Assembly: GCA_009711615.1 (NCBI GenBank) | Contig: VENI01000012.1 | Span: 1-64,000 of the forward strand | Length of the DNA: 64,000 nucleotides | Source of the DNA: Bacillota bacterium | Lineage (GTDB): Bacteria > Bacillota > Desulfotomaculia > Desulfotomaculales > Desulfohalotomaculaceae | Direction of reading: 5' to 3' | In this document: one piece after another, positions 44,368 through 53,178 of the stretch | Layout of the letters: each line of letters opens with the position of its first letter | How positions within the stretch are numbered: the first letter of the stretch is position 1 | The notes under the pieces: generated by a model | The model's database searches: none | What the model was told of the DNA's origin: nothing | The model's input: the letters and a program-made list of their open reading frames with translations, nothing else | Position numbers and translations under genes: made by a program

Positions 44368-45904
44368 ACTGCACCTCCGTATTACCTTTTTTATTGTACA
44401 TGGGAAGGGCGAAAGTGAACTTACTACCCTTACCGCTACAACTTTCTAATTTTATGATACCACCGTGTAATTCAACGAGGTTTTTCACAAGAGAGAGTCC
44501 TATTCCGGCACCACCATAACTACGGGAGCTTGTCCCATCTACTTGGTAAAACATCTGAAACACAGCTTCTTGCTCCGATAGATTGATCCCTATTCCATTA
44601 TCTTCCACAGTTATTTCTACTTGTTCAGATGCACAATCTTTGCGCGCATTAATTAATACTTCCCCGCCAGAAGGGGTAAACTTAAGGGCATTGGATAAAA
44701 GGTTATTCAAAATTTGACTTATCCTTTCCTCATCACCTTTTATAAGCAAATTATTTAAACAATTCACTTTTAAATTTACATTTTTGTTATCAAACTGCGG
44801 TCTAATCCGATTTGCTTGATTTTTAACCACTTCTTTCAATATTACTTTTTCTGTTCGCAGCACCATTTTACCAGCCTTAATTCTTGACAAATCTCTAAGT
44901 TCATTAACTCTATTTAGTAAATCGTTACTGCTGTCGTTAATTTCATTTATATAGTCCGTTTGCATTTCGTTTAATGAACCAGTATGTTTGTCTAGCAAAA
45001 GTTCAGTAAAAGCGATAATTGCAGTTAGAGGTGACCTCAGTTCATGGTTTGTATTTGCCAAAAACTCGTCTTTTAGACGATCAGTCTTTTTTAATTGATG
45101 GTTAGCCGTTTCTAATGCTTCATTAGTTTTATGCAATTGACCTAAAGCCTCATCAAAAAGCCCCTTTAAAATCACGCTAAAGGATATAATTTTAAACATA
45201 TGACCTAAGAGATTATATGAGCTATAAACATGATCGTAAGTGGCAAAAGCTACTTCACCAAAAATACCTATTGCAAGAGCATATACAAGCCATAAATCTC
45301 TTTTGTCAGTAGATTGATTGTTTAATAAACTGATAATAGTTAGACTGTATAACCCAATTACTATATATTCACTAAATACTTTTAAAGTGGTTTGCGCCTT
45401 AGAAACTGGGTCATACATACTAGGCAAATATGGTAGATAAACTGCCACTGCTATCAAACTGGCCACCGATACCAGAGTTGTCAAAGCAAACATAGTGGTA
45501 GGTGTGGAAAGGCGCAGTTCTCTTTCCCGCGAGCAAACAGCCAAGAAAATCCCCATCCCCTGTACCAACCGTGCTATTATCCAGTAAGTAGAAGCTTTAT
45601 TGGCACTATTATCAGTTATAAAATTGGGCATACCCAGGTAAGAGAGGGTATGTATGAAATCTGTTATACCTAAAATGCAAAAGACAATGGCCATTATGAG
45701 CATCTTTTGACGCTGATGATATACGTAATCATACCAACAAAAGATAGAGACAAGCATAGACACAATAACACTGGCAAACTCTAATGTTATGTGCATGGTT
45801 AAGAAAATTTCACTCTCGATAACAAGATTGATCTTGCCCACTAGCAGATAAAATAACATGAGAAATATCAGTGTAATAATAAAAGTTATCTTATTAATTA
45901 TCAA
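44357..45904 (-). CDS. MASE3-domain sensor histidine kinase
   Basis: A 515-residue membrane kinase. The N-terminal half has about seven membrane segments of the MASE3 type (FCWYDYVYHQRQKMLIMAIV, ILGITDFIHTLSYLGMP). It is followed by a coiled coil and a HisKA domain with LANTNHELRSPLTAII. The ATPase has NLLSNALKFTP, DNGIGI and GGAGIGLSLVK. The signal for MASE3 is not known. The start is TTG 45904. It precedes the response regulator gene. Confidence 0.9.
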   Translation of the reverse strand: MIINKITFIITLIFLMLFYLLVGKINLVIESEIFLTMHITLEFASVIVSMLVSIFCWYDYVYHQRQKMLIMAIVFCILGITDFIHTLSYLGMPNFITDNSANKASTYWIIARLVQGMGIFLAVCSRERELRLSTPTTMFALTTLVSVASLIAVAVYLPYLPSMYDPVSKAQTTLKVFSEYIVIGLYSLTIISLLNNQSTDKRDLWLVYALAIGIFGEVAFATYDHVYSSYNLLGHMFKIISFSVILKGLFDEALGQLHKTNEALETANHQLKKTDRLKDEFLANTNHELRSPLTAIIAFTELLLDKHTGSLNEMQTDYINEINDSSNDLLNRVNELRDLSRIKAGKMVLRTEKVILKEVVKNQANRIRPQFDNKNVNLKVNCLNNLLIKGDEERISQILNNLLSNALKFTPSGGEVLINARKDCASEQVEITVEDNGIGINLSEQEAVFQMFYQVDGTSSRSYGGAGIGLSLVKNLVELHGGIIKLESCSGKGSKFTFALPMYNKKGNTEVQYGT

Positions 45905-46100
45905 AGGTTACTAATCACCATCCTAATTTTACCTAATGGAGGTTCAGGTATCATCACACTAGCTAGGGTTTCCGTCTATAACAAGTTACTCTTTTTTATA
46001 ATTGCATCCCCTTTTGCATAGTGATAAACTCCTGTTTTCTTGGGCCTTTTTCCCATTATAACACTTTTTCATCCTAATATAATTTTCCTCTTTTATAAAA

Positions 46101-46138
46101 ACAAACCCTACATCAAATTCTTCAGATGCAGGGTTTGT
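46101..46138 (-). terminator. Terminator of the PRiA4_ORF3-family gene
   Basis: ACAAACCCTACATC / GATGCAGGGTTTGT with a 10-nt loop, followed on the minus strand by TTTTTATA. Confidence 0.8.
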
Positions 46139-46142
46139 GATT

Positions 46143-46697
46143 TCATTTTATCTTTTTTAATAATTCATTCACTTCTTCTATAGAGAACAACTTTGGGTCA
46201 AAGTTGTCTATCCACCCTTTTAGTTCTTCATACCTATGATGGTTTGGGTTATTAAGTACCTTTATAGCGTAATTGTATTCATCAATCCCCCCAATATCTT
46301 CGGAAGGACAATGATTTTTACCGTCTAAACAAACAGGATAGTCTTCAACTTCTTGTGGATCATATACTTTTTCTATAATAATATGATGTGCCCAATTGTT
46401 ACTAAAGTCATATGTATATAGGAACTGGTCTTTTCTTTGAAAATCAAATTTACTTATTTTAATATGCTTTGAGCTTTTGGCATTTGGGGTTGGCTCTATC
46501 CCCGATTGCTTCTCTTCAATAATAACATCGTCAACTTCAAAACTGTACCAGTGCGATTGTTGCCAACCCATAGCCGCCTGCAATATCTTGTGAAGTTTGT
46601 GGAAGGTAATGTTGTCACTAATTAGTATCTTGCGCCAAATGTTTGGGCTACTGCCTTCAAGTTTAAGTCTTAACTGTATCACTTTTTCTAGCATCAT
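46143..46697 (-). CDS. Plasmid pRiA4b ORF-3 family protein
   Basis: A 184-residue protein of the PRiA4_ORF3 family (QLRLKLEGSSPNIWRKILIS, FHKLHKILQAAMGWQQSHWY, FLYTYDFSNNWAHHIIIEKV). Its members are spread on plasmids and in genomic islands and have no known function. It stands alone with its own terminator. ATG 46697 and 46694 are both possible after AAAGGA. Confidence 0.85.
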   Translation of the reverse strand: MMLEKVIQLRLKLEGSSPNIWRKILISDNITFHKLHKILQAAMGWQQSHWYSFEVDDVIIEEKQSGIEPTPNAKSSKHIKISKFDFQRKDQFLYTYDFSNNWAHHIIIEKVYDPQEVEDYPVCLDGKNHCPSEDIGGIDEYNYAIKVLNNPNHHRYEELKGWIDNFDPKLFSIEEVNELLKKIK

Positions 46698-46820
46698 AAC
46701 TTCCTTTCATTGCTAATTAATGTAATATTTATTTATTCGTTTTATTTTTGATAATTCCTTCATTTAAATATCTTCTAACTTGATATTACTTTTGTAGAAC
46801 AGTTTTTAAACTATTAAATA

Positions 46821-46865
46821 AAACAGCAGCCATGGCCAGTTTTCTAACGGCCATGGCTGCTGTTT
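46821..46865 (-). terminator. Terminator of the deoC-pdp operon
   Basis: AAACAGCAGCCATGGCC and its complement form a 17-bp stem with an 11-nt loop, about 50 nt after the deoC stop. On the minus strand the stem runs into AT-rich sequence. Confidence 0.75.
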
Positions 46866-46915
46866 CTATTTCCATACCAGGTTATCTAGCTTTACCCAGT
46901 TTTTAATAATATTTT

Positions 46916-47578
46916 TTATCTGTTCTTCTCCTCTACAAGTGAAACCCCGGAACTTGTACCTATACGATTTGCTCCTGCATCAATCATAGCCTCTGCATCT
47001 TTACTATTCTTAATACCTCCAGATGCTTTCACTCCAATATCCGGTCCCACTGTTTTTCTCATTAGTGATATATCCTCCACTGATGCACCTCCAGTTGAAA
47101 AGCCAGTTGATGTTTTTACAAAATCTGCTCCGGCCCTAACAGCCAGTTTACATGCATTTACTTTTTCGTCTTCAGTTAAGAGGCTGGTTTCAATAATAAC
47201 CTTGACTATAGCTTTGTCATTAGATGCATTAGTAACAGCTTTAATATCTTTTTCCACAAGATCATATTGCTTATCTTTTAACGCTCCTATATTAATTACC
47301 ATATCCACTTCTTTGGCACCGTTTTCTATGGCATTCTTTGTTTCATAGGCCTTAACTTCGGGAGTGCTAGCACCAAGGGGGAAACCAATAACAGTTCCCA
47401 CCTTAACTTCCGGTGTATCTTTTAATATCTCAGATACAGTTTTAACCCAAGTGGGGTTAACGCATACTGACGCAAACTTGTATTTTTTTGCTTCTTCCGC
47501 CAGTTTAATAATTTGGTCTTCCTTAGTATTAGCTTTAAGTGTTGTATGGTCTATCATTTGGGCCAACTTACTATTCAT
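46916..47578 (-). CDS. deoC: Deoxyribose-phosphate aldolase
   Basis: Splits 2-deoxyribose-5-phosphate into glyceraldehyde-3-phosphate and acetaldehyde. The protein of about 220 residues shows [43 protein letters not shown] and the Schiff-base lysine in [14 protein letters not shown]. It lies behind pdp with only a few bases between, a nucleoside-salvage operon. ATG 47578 is chosen because AAAGGGTG lies before it; a GTG at 47590 would overlap that site. The end (LVEEKNR) is normal. Confidence 0.94.
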   Translation of the reverse strand: MNSKLAQMIDHTTLKANTKEDQIIKLAEEAKKYKFASVCVNPTWVKTVSEILKDTPEVKVGTVIGFPLGASTPEVKAYETKNAIENGAKEVDMVINIGALKDKQYDLVEKDIKAVTNASNDKAIVKVIIETSLLTEDEKVNACKLAVRAGADFVKTSTGFSTGGASVEDISLMRKTVGPDIGVKASGGIKNSKDAEAMIDAGANRIGTSSGVSLVEEKNR

Positions 47579-47595
47579 TAAGAGGTGCACCCTTT

Positions 47596-48900
47596 CTATT
47601 CTCGAATTTCATCATAAATTAATGTCCGTTTATCAACAGGTTGCTTTGTTATTGTATAACAATCATAAATTCGGTTAACAACTTCATTAACATTTTCTTG
47701 GTTACTATGTATGCTAACTAGAGGATCCCCCTTCTTTACTATATCACCAATTTTTTTATGTAGAACGATACCTACTGCTAAATCTATTTCAGAGTCCTTT
47801 GTTGCACGTCCAGCTCCTAAAGTCATTGCTGCAGTTCCGATTTCATCAGCAACTATCTCAGAAACATAGCCATCCTCTTTAGATTGAACTTCAGTTACGA
47901 ATTTAGCGGTGGGAAGCATAGATGTATCGTTAACAACAGCAGCATCGCCACCCTGGGCTGATAAAAAGTTCTTAAAAGTTTCTATTGCTTTACCATTGGC
48001 TATTGTCTCTTCTAGCATTCTTCGTGCCTCTTCAGGGCTTTCTGCTTTCTTTGCTAAATAAACCATGTGGCTTCCCAATGTCAGACATAACTCCCTAAGA
48101 TCTTCAGGACCTGAACCCTTTAAAGTGTCTATGGCTTCTTTAATCTCAAGAGCATTGCCTATGGCAAAACCCAATGGTTGGTTCATATCGGATATAACTG
48201 CCATAGTTTTACGACCAACTTTATTTCCTATCTTAACCATAGCGTGGGCTAATTCTCTGGCACCTTCAAAGTCCTTCATAAATGCACCGGAACCAGTTTT
48301 TACATCCAATACAATGGCATCTGCGCCGGCAGCAATTTTTTTACTCATTATAGAACTGGCTATTAAAGGAATAGACTCTACAGTAGCTGTTACATCCCGT
48401 AATCCATAGAATTTCTTGTCAGCCGGAGTTAAATTTCCACTTTGACCCACCACCGCAACTTTATTAGTATTGACAAGCTCTATAAACTTTTTATTATCTA
48501 TTTCCACCTTAAACCCAGGCACTGATTCTAACTTGTCAATGGTACCACCGGTGTGGCCCAATCCTCTGCCGGACATTTTTGCTACCGGTACACCAACTGC
48601 TGCAACAAGGGGTGCCAGAACTAAAGTGGTAGTATCTCCAACGCCACCCGTGCTATGTTTATCAACTTTAATGCCTTCAATTGGTGACAGATCAATTTTG
48701 TCCCCTGACTCCATCATAGACAATGTTAGATGCGCACTTTCAGCTTGGGTCATGCCTGTAAAAAAAACCGCCATAGCAAAAGCCGACATTTGGTAGTCAG
48801 GTATATCTCCCTTTGTATATCCTTGTATTATAAAGTCAATGTTTTCCTTACTCAGTTCCTTGCCATCCCTCTTTTTTTGAATAAGATCAACCATTCTCAT
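47596..48900 (-). CDS. pdp: Pyrimidine-nucleoside phosphorylase
   Basis: Phosphorolysis of thymidine, deoxyuridine and uridine to base and (deoxy)ribose-1-phosphate. The 434-residue protein has [59 protein letters not shown] and SGAFM. The length and start match Bacillus Pdp rather than the E. coli type. It precedes deoC. No phosphopentomutase gene is nearby, so that step must be encoded elsewhere. Confidence 0.94.
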   Translation of the reverse strand: MRMVDLIQKKRDGKELSKENIDFIIQGYTKGDIPDYQMSAFAMAVFFTGMTQAESAHLTLSMMESGDKIDLSPIEGIKVDKHSTGGVGDTTTLVLAPLVAAVGVPVAKMSGRGLGHTGGTIDKLESVPGFKVEIDNKKFIELVNTNKVAVVGQSGNLTPADKKFYGLRDVTATVESIPLIASSIMSKKIAAGADAIVLDVKTGSGAFMKDFEGARELAHAMVKIGNKVGRKTMAVISDMNQPLGFAIGNALEIKEAIDTLKGSGPEDLRELCLTLGSHMVYLAKKAESPEEARRMLEETIANGKAIETFKNFLSAQGGDAAVVNDTSMLPTAKFVTEVQSKEDGYVSEIVADEIGTAAMTLGAGRATKDSEIDLAVGIVLHKKIGDIVKKGDPLVSIHSNQENVNEVVNRIYDCYTITKQPVDKRTLIYDEIRE

Positions 48901-49070
48901 TCTTAATCATTCCTTTTAATATTTTTTAGAAAAACATTCCTGAAATAGATAATTCCACAAATACGCCATTGTACCTGCTACAACTACCTAACCAAACTCG
49001 TTATTCTGATCAATAAACTTGTTAATAATATCATCTCAATTATAATTTTTGATTACTAATTTTTAATTAT

Positions 49071-49100
49071 TAAAGCCCAAGCGAATTAGCCTAGGCTTTA
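49071..49100 (-). terminator. Hairpin after the HTH-PAS gene
   Basis: TAAAGCC ... GGCTTTA with an inner GC/GC pair lies about 25 nt after the stop. The T-run is weak. Confidence 0.5.
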
Positions 49101-49123
49101 ACAATTCTACGGTTTTATATGAT

Positions 49124-49711
49124 CTATTTATATTGACATATAACAAGATATACTTCTTTTTCTTCTGAGATTAATTTAAAAATATTTAATTCAACGGGTA
49201 ATCTCTCTCCATGCTTAGTAACATGAACCACCCAACCCAAAGTTAAATTTTTTATTGAACTCAAACATTTATTTATTCTGGGCATAATTTCCCCGTAAAC
49301 TCCTTCGCATAATAACTCCGGGTTTAAATTAAGGAATTCATCTCTGGTATAACCTGATAGAACTAATTCAGAATTGTTTACATCAATGATTCTTAGTTTG
49401 TCATCCTGGTCATATTCAATTATATACATTGGCACTTCAGCAATGTAAAAGTAGTTGTTAAAGTACATCGGGTCAGTATTCACCTTTTGTTGCTTTTGAT
49501 CTGTGAATCCTAAAAGATAGGCCGGGGTACAACATAAAATCTCTGCTAGATTATTAATAATTTCCAGGCCAGGGGTCCGGGAACCTACTTCCCAATGAGC
49601 AACTGCACCCCTTGACACATTTAATAAAATAGCCAAATTTTGTTGGGTCAATCTGTTTTCTCTTCTTAATTCTTTAAGTCTAGCTCTAAATAGTTTATTA
49701 CAATAATACAT
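49124..49711 (-). CDS. HTH-PAS regulator
   Basis: A 195-residue protein with an N-terminal XRE HTH (residues 8-68, RLTQQNLAILLNVSRGAVAH, LAEILCCTPAYLLG). A C-terminal PAS domain (residues 85-195) has NNSELVLSGYTRDEFLNLNP and VVHVTKHGERLPVELNIFKL. This would be a one-component sensor whose ligand is not known. GGGGATGA precedes the ATG. It lies next to small regulatory genes and a Spo0E-like gene, so a role in sporulation or life-style control is possible. Confidence 0.85.
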   Translation of the reverse strand: MYYCNKLFRARLKELRRENRLTQQNLAILLNVSRGAVAHWEVGSRTPGLEIINNLAEILCCTPAYLLGFTDQKQQKVNTDPMYFNNYFYIAEVPMYIIEYDQDDKLRIIDVNNSELVLSGYTRDEFLNLNPELLCEGVYGEIMPRINKCLSSIKNLTLGWVVHVTKHGERLPVELNIFKLISEEKEVYLVICQYK

Positions 49712-49831
49712 TATGTCATCCCCATGCAGATATATAAATGATATTATGTATTTAGATTATATAACTTTTTATAAAATAACTAAACACTAAAATAAATGGT
49801 TAAAATTACAAGATGACACTCACAACGATAC

Positions 49832-50008
49832 TTAATGACTTCCTTTATTATTTGAATAATATTCTTCTAACAATTGCTTCAATTTTCTACCAGTTTCTAA
49901 TAACTCTGAATCATTTGTTTCTCTATTTAATGCTAACAAATACATTTTAAGCCTTAATTTGTCAATAGCATCTAGAATATCTCCTTTACTATTTTTAATT
50001 TCAATCAC
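49832..50008 (-). CDS. Spo0E-like small protein (degenerate motif)
   Basis: About 58 residues. IDKLRLKMYLLALNRETNDS followed by ELLETGRKLKQLLEEYY matches the two-helix Spo0E family, whose members dephosphorylate Spo0A. The diagnostic SxxxD motif is changed here (GRKLK in place of SQxLD), so phosphatase activity is doubtful. The best start is GTG 50008 after AAGG. A TATAAT-like -10 lies near 50036, so a TTG at 50032 would be nearly leaderless and is less likely. Confidence 0.65.
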   Translation of the reverse strand: MIEIKNSKGDILDAIDKLRLKMYLLALNRETNDSELLETGRKLKQLLEEYYSNNKGSH

Positions 50009-50074
50009 CTCTCCCTTATAAGAGATACGCAAATTATTGATTATACAAACATTAACATTTTTTTACCTAACTTT

Positions 50075-50139
50075 TTACCAATAGTAACAAACTGTTACAC
50101 TATTAAAGCAAATTTGTACCTTTCTTACCAATTGTTACA
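50075..50139. promoter_or_regulatory. Repeated TTACCAATWGTWACA sites between divergent small genes
   Basis: TTACCAATAGTAACA (50075-50089) and TTACCAATTGTTACA (50125-50139) are direct repeats 50 bp apart. The first overlaps the palindrome GTAACA-AAC-TGTTAC (50084-50098). They lie between the Spo0E-like gene and a small plus-strand gene. An operator pair is inferred. Confidence 0.5.
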
Positions 50140-50192
50140 GTATACAAAAAGAATAATTAATGAATGTAGTATCCTTCATGTAAGGAGTAAAT

Positions 50193-50303
50193 ATGGAATT
50201 GATACCTAGAAATAATATAAGGTATGAAAAAATAGTTTTTATCGTAAAAAATCATTACTACTTTGAAATACGAAAACTGGCAAAAGGAGGGCTTTTTGGG
50301 TAA
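50193..50303 (+). CDS. Putative 36-residue small protein
   Basis: AAGGAG lies 5 nt before an ATG that encodes MELIPRNNIRYEKIVFIVKN, then HYYFEIRKLAKGGLFG. It is basic and aromatic, with no known family. A good terminator follows within 10 nt and operator-like repeats precede it, which together support a real gene. Confidence 0.55.
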   Translation: MELIPRNNIRYEKIVFIVKNHYYFEIRKLAKGGLFG

Positions 50304-50310
50304 AAAATTA

Positions 50311-50339
50311 ACACCTTAGGTATATGCCTAAGGTGTTTT
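50311..50339 (+). terminator. Terminator of the 36-residue gene
   Basis: ACACCTTAGG-TATATG-CCTAAGGTGT followed by TTTTAATAA. Confidence 0.85.
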
Positions 50340-50382
50340 AATAATGAAACTTTTATATATATTATTAGTGCCACTTGACTAA

Positions 50383-50796
50383 CTAGTTATTTACATTAAA
50401 ATCCCACATCGAGCTTAGTAAATGAGTATAATTATCAGAGCAGGGACCTAAAATATTTCTTAGTCTACCATTCTTATTATTCGTGTTTTTGTTTACTAGA
50501 TCATTCTTCTTTAACAACATTTTTACGGCATCTATATCCACATCTAAATAGTTTGCTAAATGCTTGACTGAAAGACGAAGATAATTATTTTTTACATATT
50601 TGATATCCATCTCTGACCACTCAACATTTCTTTTATAGGTTGCATAACCCATTGACCAGGCTCTTTTCTTCACAAATAAGGGTGTAAATTTTTCTCCTGC
50701 AAGAAAGGCAACAGTATAAGCAGTTTTGTTATGGTATTCTTTTTTAATTATTTGGTCTATTCTTTCTATATCTTTGTTAGTATACCTAGAAATAAT
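50383..50796 (-). CDS. Myb/HTH-like small protein under c-di-GMP riboswitch control
   Basis: About 137 residues. The second half, WSEMDIKYVKNNYLRLSVKH then LANYLDVDIDAVKMLLKK, resembles a Myb/homeodomain-type three-helix DNA-binding unit. The first half (SRYTNKDIERIDQIIKKEYH) may be a second such unit. The GTG at 50673 has no ribosome site. The frame is open upstream to a stop at 50806 with no ATG, GTG or TTG. AAGGGGG lies 7 nt before an ATT at 50796, so a rare ATT start is proposed. It lies directly behind a riboswitch terminator. Confidence 0.65.
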   Translation of the reverse strand: MISRYTNKDIERIDQIIKKEYHNKTAYTVAFLAGEKFTPLFVKKRAWSMGYATYKRNVEWSEMDIKYVKNNYLRLSVKHLANYLDVDIDAVKMLLKKNDLVNKNTNNKNGRLRNILGPCSDNYTHLLSSMWDFNVNN

Positions 50797-50824
50797 TCCA
50801 CCCCCTTATGGAACAAATAAGAAA

Positions 50825-50843
50825 GTGCAGTCAGAGACTGCAC
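50825..50843 (-). terminator. Expression-platform terminator of the c-di-GMP riboswitch
   Basis: GTGCAGTC-TCT-GACTGCAC followed on the minus strand by TTTCTTATTTG. Its 5' arm TGCAGTCT can instead pair with AGACTGCA at the 3' edge of the aptamer, an exact 8-bp antiterminator. Confidence 0.85.
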
Positions 50844-50865
50844 CTAATAAAATTCAATATTATGC

Positions 50866-50938
50866 AGTCTGGCAATCTGACTCCGCAGGAGTTGAAGACC
50901 CATGACTTTGCGTCCCACTCTTTCGAATGGTTTGCCCT
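50866..50938 (-). ncRNA. Cyclic di-GMP-I (GEMM-I) riboswitch
   Basis: The minus strand reads GGGCAAACCATTCGAAAGAG, TGGGACGCAAAG, a second hairpin with ACTCC/GGAGT, and AGATTGCC. This is the c-di-GMP-I aptamer with its GNRA loop (GAAA) and conserved GGGACGCAAAG. With the terminator it forms a transcription switch before the Myb-like gene. Confidence 0.93.
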
Positions 50939-50988
50939 AAAGTAATTATTTTTAATTAATGAAAATTCATGTAATTCTGCTTACTTAT

Positions 50989-51017
50989 ACTATAACATGA
51001 AAAGATTATATAATCAA
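50989..51017 (-). promoter_or_regulatory. Promoter of the riboswitch transcript
   Basis: On the minus strand TTGATT (51017-51012), a 17-bp spacer and TATAGT (50994-50989). The rest of 51018-51256 is AT-rich; it holds only a small GTTCG/CGAAC hairpin near 51203-51225. No purine riboswitch is seen before the permease gene. Confidence 0.7.
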
Positions 51018-51256
51018 TTAATTGCAATACCAAACTTTTCGAACTCAACATATTCTAATAATTACACAAACCATCTTTCCGCTTATGAATAGCTTCAAAT
51101 AAAACCTTTAGCAGAACTAAATTAAATTGTTTTTATAATTTTTAATGTCCTGGGTGCCCTTAACTTAATAATATTCATAATTCTTAAATGCAAAAAGGAG
51201 TTCGTTAAAAAAAACCGAACATTTATGTAAACTGTAACAAATAGGTGGTAAATTAT

Positions 51257-52567
51257 ATGGCTAAAATGAAACTTAAATACAATCTAAATGACACCCCTCC
51301 CTTTCTTGAACTATTGTTATTGGGTCTACAGTGGTTGGCTATTGCAATACCCACTATTATTATTCTAGGGAAGGTTGTGGCTGGATTACATTTTGATAAT
51401 CCTATAGATCAAATAAATTATTTACAAAAGTTATTTTTTGTAGCTGCCATTAGTATCTTTATTCAAGTGATTTGGGGGCACCAACTGCCATTAATTATGG
51501 GCCCGGCAGCAGTTTTATTAGTAGGGATAGTGTCCAGTCAGAGCAGCAATGTTAATTCTGTTTATTCCTCTATTATCATCGGCGGCATTATCCTCACAGT
51601 ACTGAGCATAACCGGGTTATTTGGTTACTTAAAAAGACTATTCACCCCTAGAGTTGTGGCAACAATATTGATTATGATTGCTTTTACTCTTACACCAATG
51701 ATTATGAATTTAATCATAAATTCTGCGGTGCAGGGAACATCATTTATTAATCTTTGTTTTGCACTAATTTTAGTTATTGGTATGTTTGTAGCAAATAAGT
51801 TTCTCATTGGCATCTGGAAATCAACTTTAATTATTTGGTCAATAATTGTTGGTAGTCTACTATATGTTTTTATTGTTCCCCAGTATCAATTGTTGGAATT
51901 TAACACTAATGTCGGGATTATATCTCCATTATTTGAAAGTATAAACTTTGACTTTAATTTTGAACCAGGTGTTTTGATTTCATTTCTTGTATGTTTTTTA
52001 GCTTTAGCCATCAATGACCTAGGGTCAATTCAGTCTGTCGGAGAATTAATTAAACCTGGCAGTATTCCAAAACGGATTACAAGAGGTATTGCCTTTACCG
52101 GGTTATCTAATGTATTATCAGGTTTTTTAGGTGTTATTGGACCGGTAAATTTCTCACTTAGTACAGGGGTAATTGCCTCTACTGGTATTGCATCCAGATT
52201 TACATTAATCCCCACATGCTTTGGGTTATTAATAATATCTTTCCTACCTGGGGTGATTGCTTTGATTGGGAACATTCCTTCTGTGGTAGTGGGAACAATT
52301 CTTATTTATATTTTATGCTCACAGATATCTGCCGGTTTATTAGTTGCTTTTAATTCTATTAACAAATTCTACTTCGAATACGGCCTAATTATTGGTTTAC
52401 CCTTAATGCTAAGCACCATAATTTCTTTCTTACCAGTTGAAACATTAACTACCTTTCCACCATTGGTTAGGCCAATTATCGGCAATGGCTTTGTAGTCGG
52501 TATCTTAACAGTACTTATTATGGAACACATAATTTTCAAGGAGAAAAAAGCAAATCAAAACAGTTAA
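51257..52567 (+). CDS. Xanthine/uracil permease family (NCS2) transporter
   Basis: A 436-residue polytopic protein with about 12-14 membrane segments. It shows the NCS2 layout: LLLLGLQWLAIAIPTIIILG at the start, GHQLPLIMGPAAV, and the substrate loop NDLGSIQSVGELIKPG followed by IGPVNFSLSTGVIASTGIA. The N-terminus and loop are diverged, so the substrate (uracil, xanthine or another base) cannot be named. ATG 51257 lies 8 nt after AGGTGG. It precedes tag with a 24-bp gap, so base transport and base excision may share a transcript. Confidence 0.85.
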   Translation: MAKMKLKYNLNDTPPFLELLLLGLQWLAIAIPTIIILGKVVAGLHFDNPIDQINYLQKLFFVAAISIFIQVIWGHQLPLIMGPAAVLLVGIVSSQSSNVNSVYSSIIIGGIILTVLSITGLFGYLKRLFTPRVVATILIMIAFTLTPMIMNLIINSAVQGTSFINLCFALILVIGMFVANKFLIGIWKSTLIIWSIIVGSLLYVFIVPQYQLLEFNTNVGIISPLFESINFDFNFEPGVLISFLVCFLALAINDLGSIQSVGELIKPGSIPKRITRGIAFTGLSNVLSGFLGVIGPVNFSLSTGVIASTGIASRFTLIPTCFGLLIISFLPGVIALIGNIPSVVVGTILIYILCSQISAGLLVAFNSINKFYFEYGLIIGLPLMLSTIISFLPVETLTTFPPLVRPIIGNGFVVGILTVLIMEHIIFKEKKANQNS

Positions 52568-52591
52568 ATTTACTATAGGAGGTGATTTAGC

Positions 52592-53149
52592 TTGAAAAGA
52601 TGTCCCTGGTGTGAAGGTAATGAATTGTATATAAATTATCATGATATGGAATGGGGAGTCCCTGTTCATGACGATATTAAGCACTTTGAGTTCCTGATAT
52701 TAGAATCTGCTCAAGCAGGGTTAAACTGGCTAACTATTTTAAAAAAGAGGATTAACTACAGAAAAGCTTATGATAACTTTGACCCAGTCCAGGTTGCAAA
52801 GTATGATGAACAAAAAATTAAAGAGCTAATTAAAAATCCCGGTATTATTAGAAACGGAAGAAAAATTGAAGCATCCGTTAATAACGCTCGTAGATTTATT
52901 GAAATACAGCAAGAGTTCCAAAGTTTTGATAAGTATATATGGTCTTTTGTAAATAATAAACAAATTAAAAATGAATGGTCTCACATTTCGGAAGTACCGG
53001 CTAATACTAAGTTATCCGATAAAATAAGCAAAGACCTTAAAAGACGAGGCTTTAAGTTCATCGGTACTACAATTATATATTCTTATATGCAGGCGGTTGG
53101 CATAGTCAACGATCATTTGATGGATTGTTATAGGTATAATGAAATATAA
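52592..53149 (+). CDS. tag: DNA-3-methyladenine glycosylase I
   Basis: Removes 3-methyladenine from alkylated DNA. The 185-residue protein has KRCPWCEGNELYINYHDMEW with the zinc cysteine, GVPVHDD, FEFLILESAQAGLNWLTILK and a C-terminal FKFIGTTIIYSYMQAVGIVN with DHLMDC. The start is TTG after AGGAGGTGA. It follows the permease gene closely. Confidence 0.94.
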   Translation: MKRCPWCEGNELYINYHDMEWGVPVHDDIKHFEFLILESAQAGLNWLTILKKRINYRKAYDNFDPVQVAKYDEQKIKELIKNPGIIRNGRKIEASVNNARRFIEIQQEFQSFDKYIWSFVNNKQIKNEWSHISEVPANTKLSDKISKDLKRRGFKFIGTTIIYSYMQAVGIVNDHLMDCYRYNEI

Positions 53150-53169
53150 AGACCGTCTTATGACGGTCT
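53150..53169. terminator. Bidirectional terminator
   Basis: AGACCGTC-TTAT-GACGGTCT lies between tag and the converging membrane-protein gene. Confidence 0.75.
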
Positions 53170-53178
53170 ACGTTTTAA

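Noticed and set aside
50383-50673. Short 96-residue version of the Myb-like protein starting at GTG 50673
   Set aside because: No ribosome site precedes that GTG and the coding pattern continues upstream to the riboswitch.
51018-51256. Possible purine or PreQ1 riboswitch before the NCS2 permease
   Set aside because: No aptamer core (for example the purine-switch loop pair) could be found; only a weak hairpin is present.
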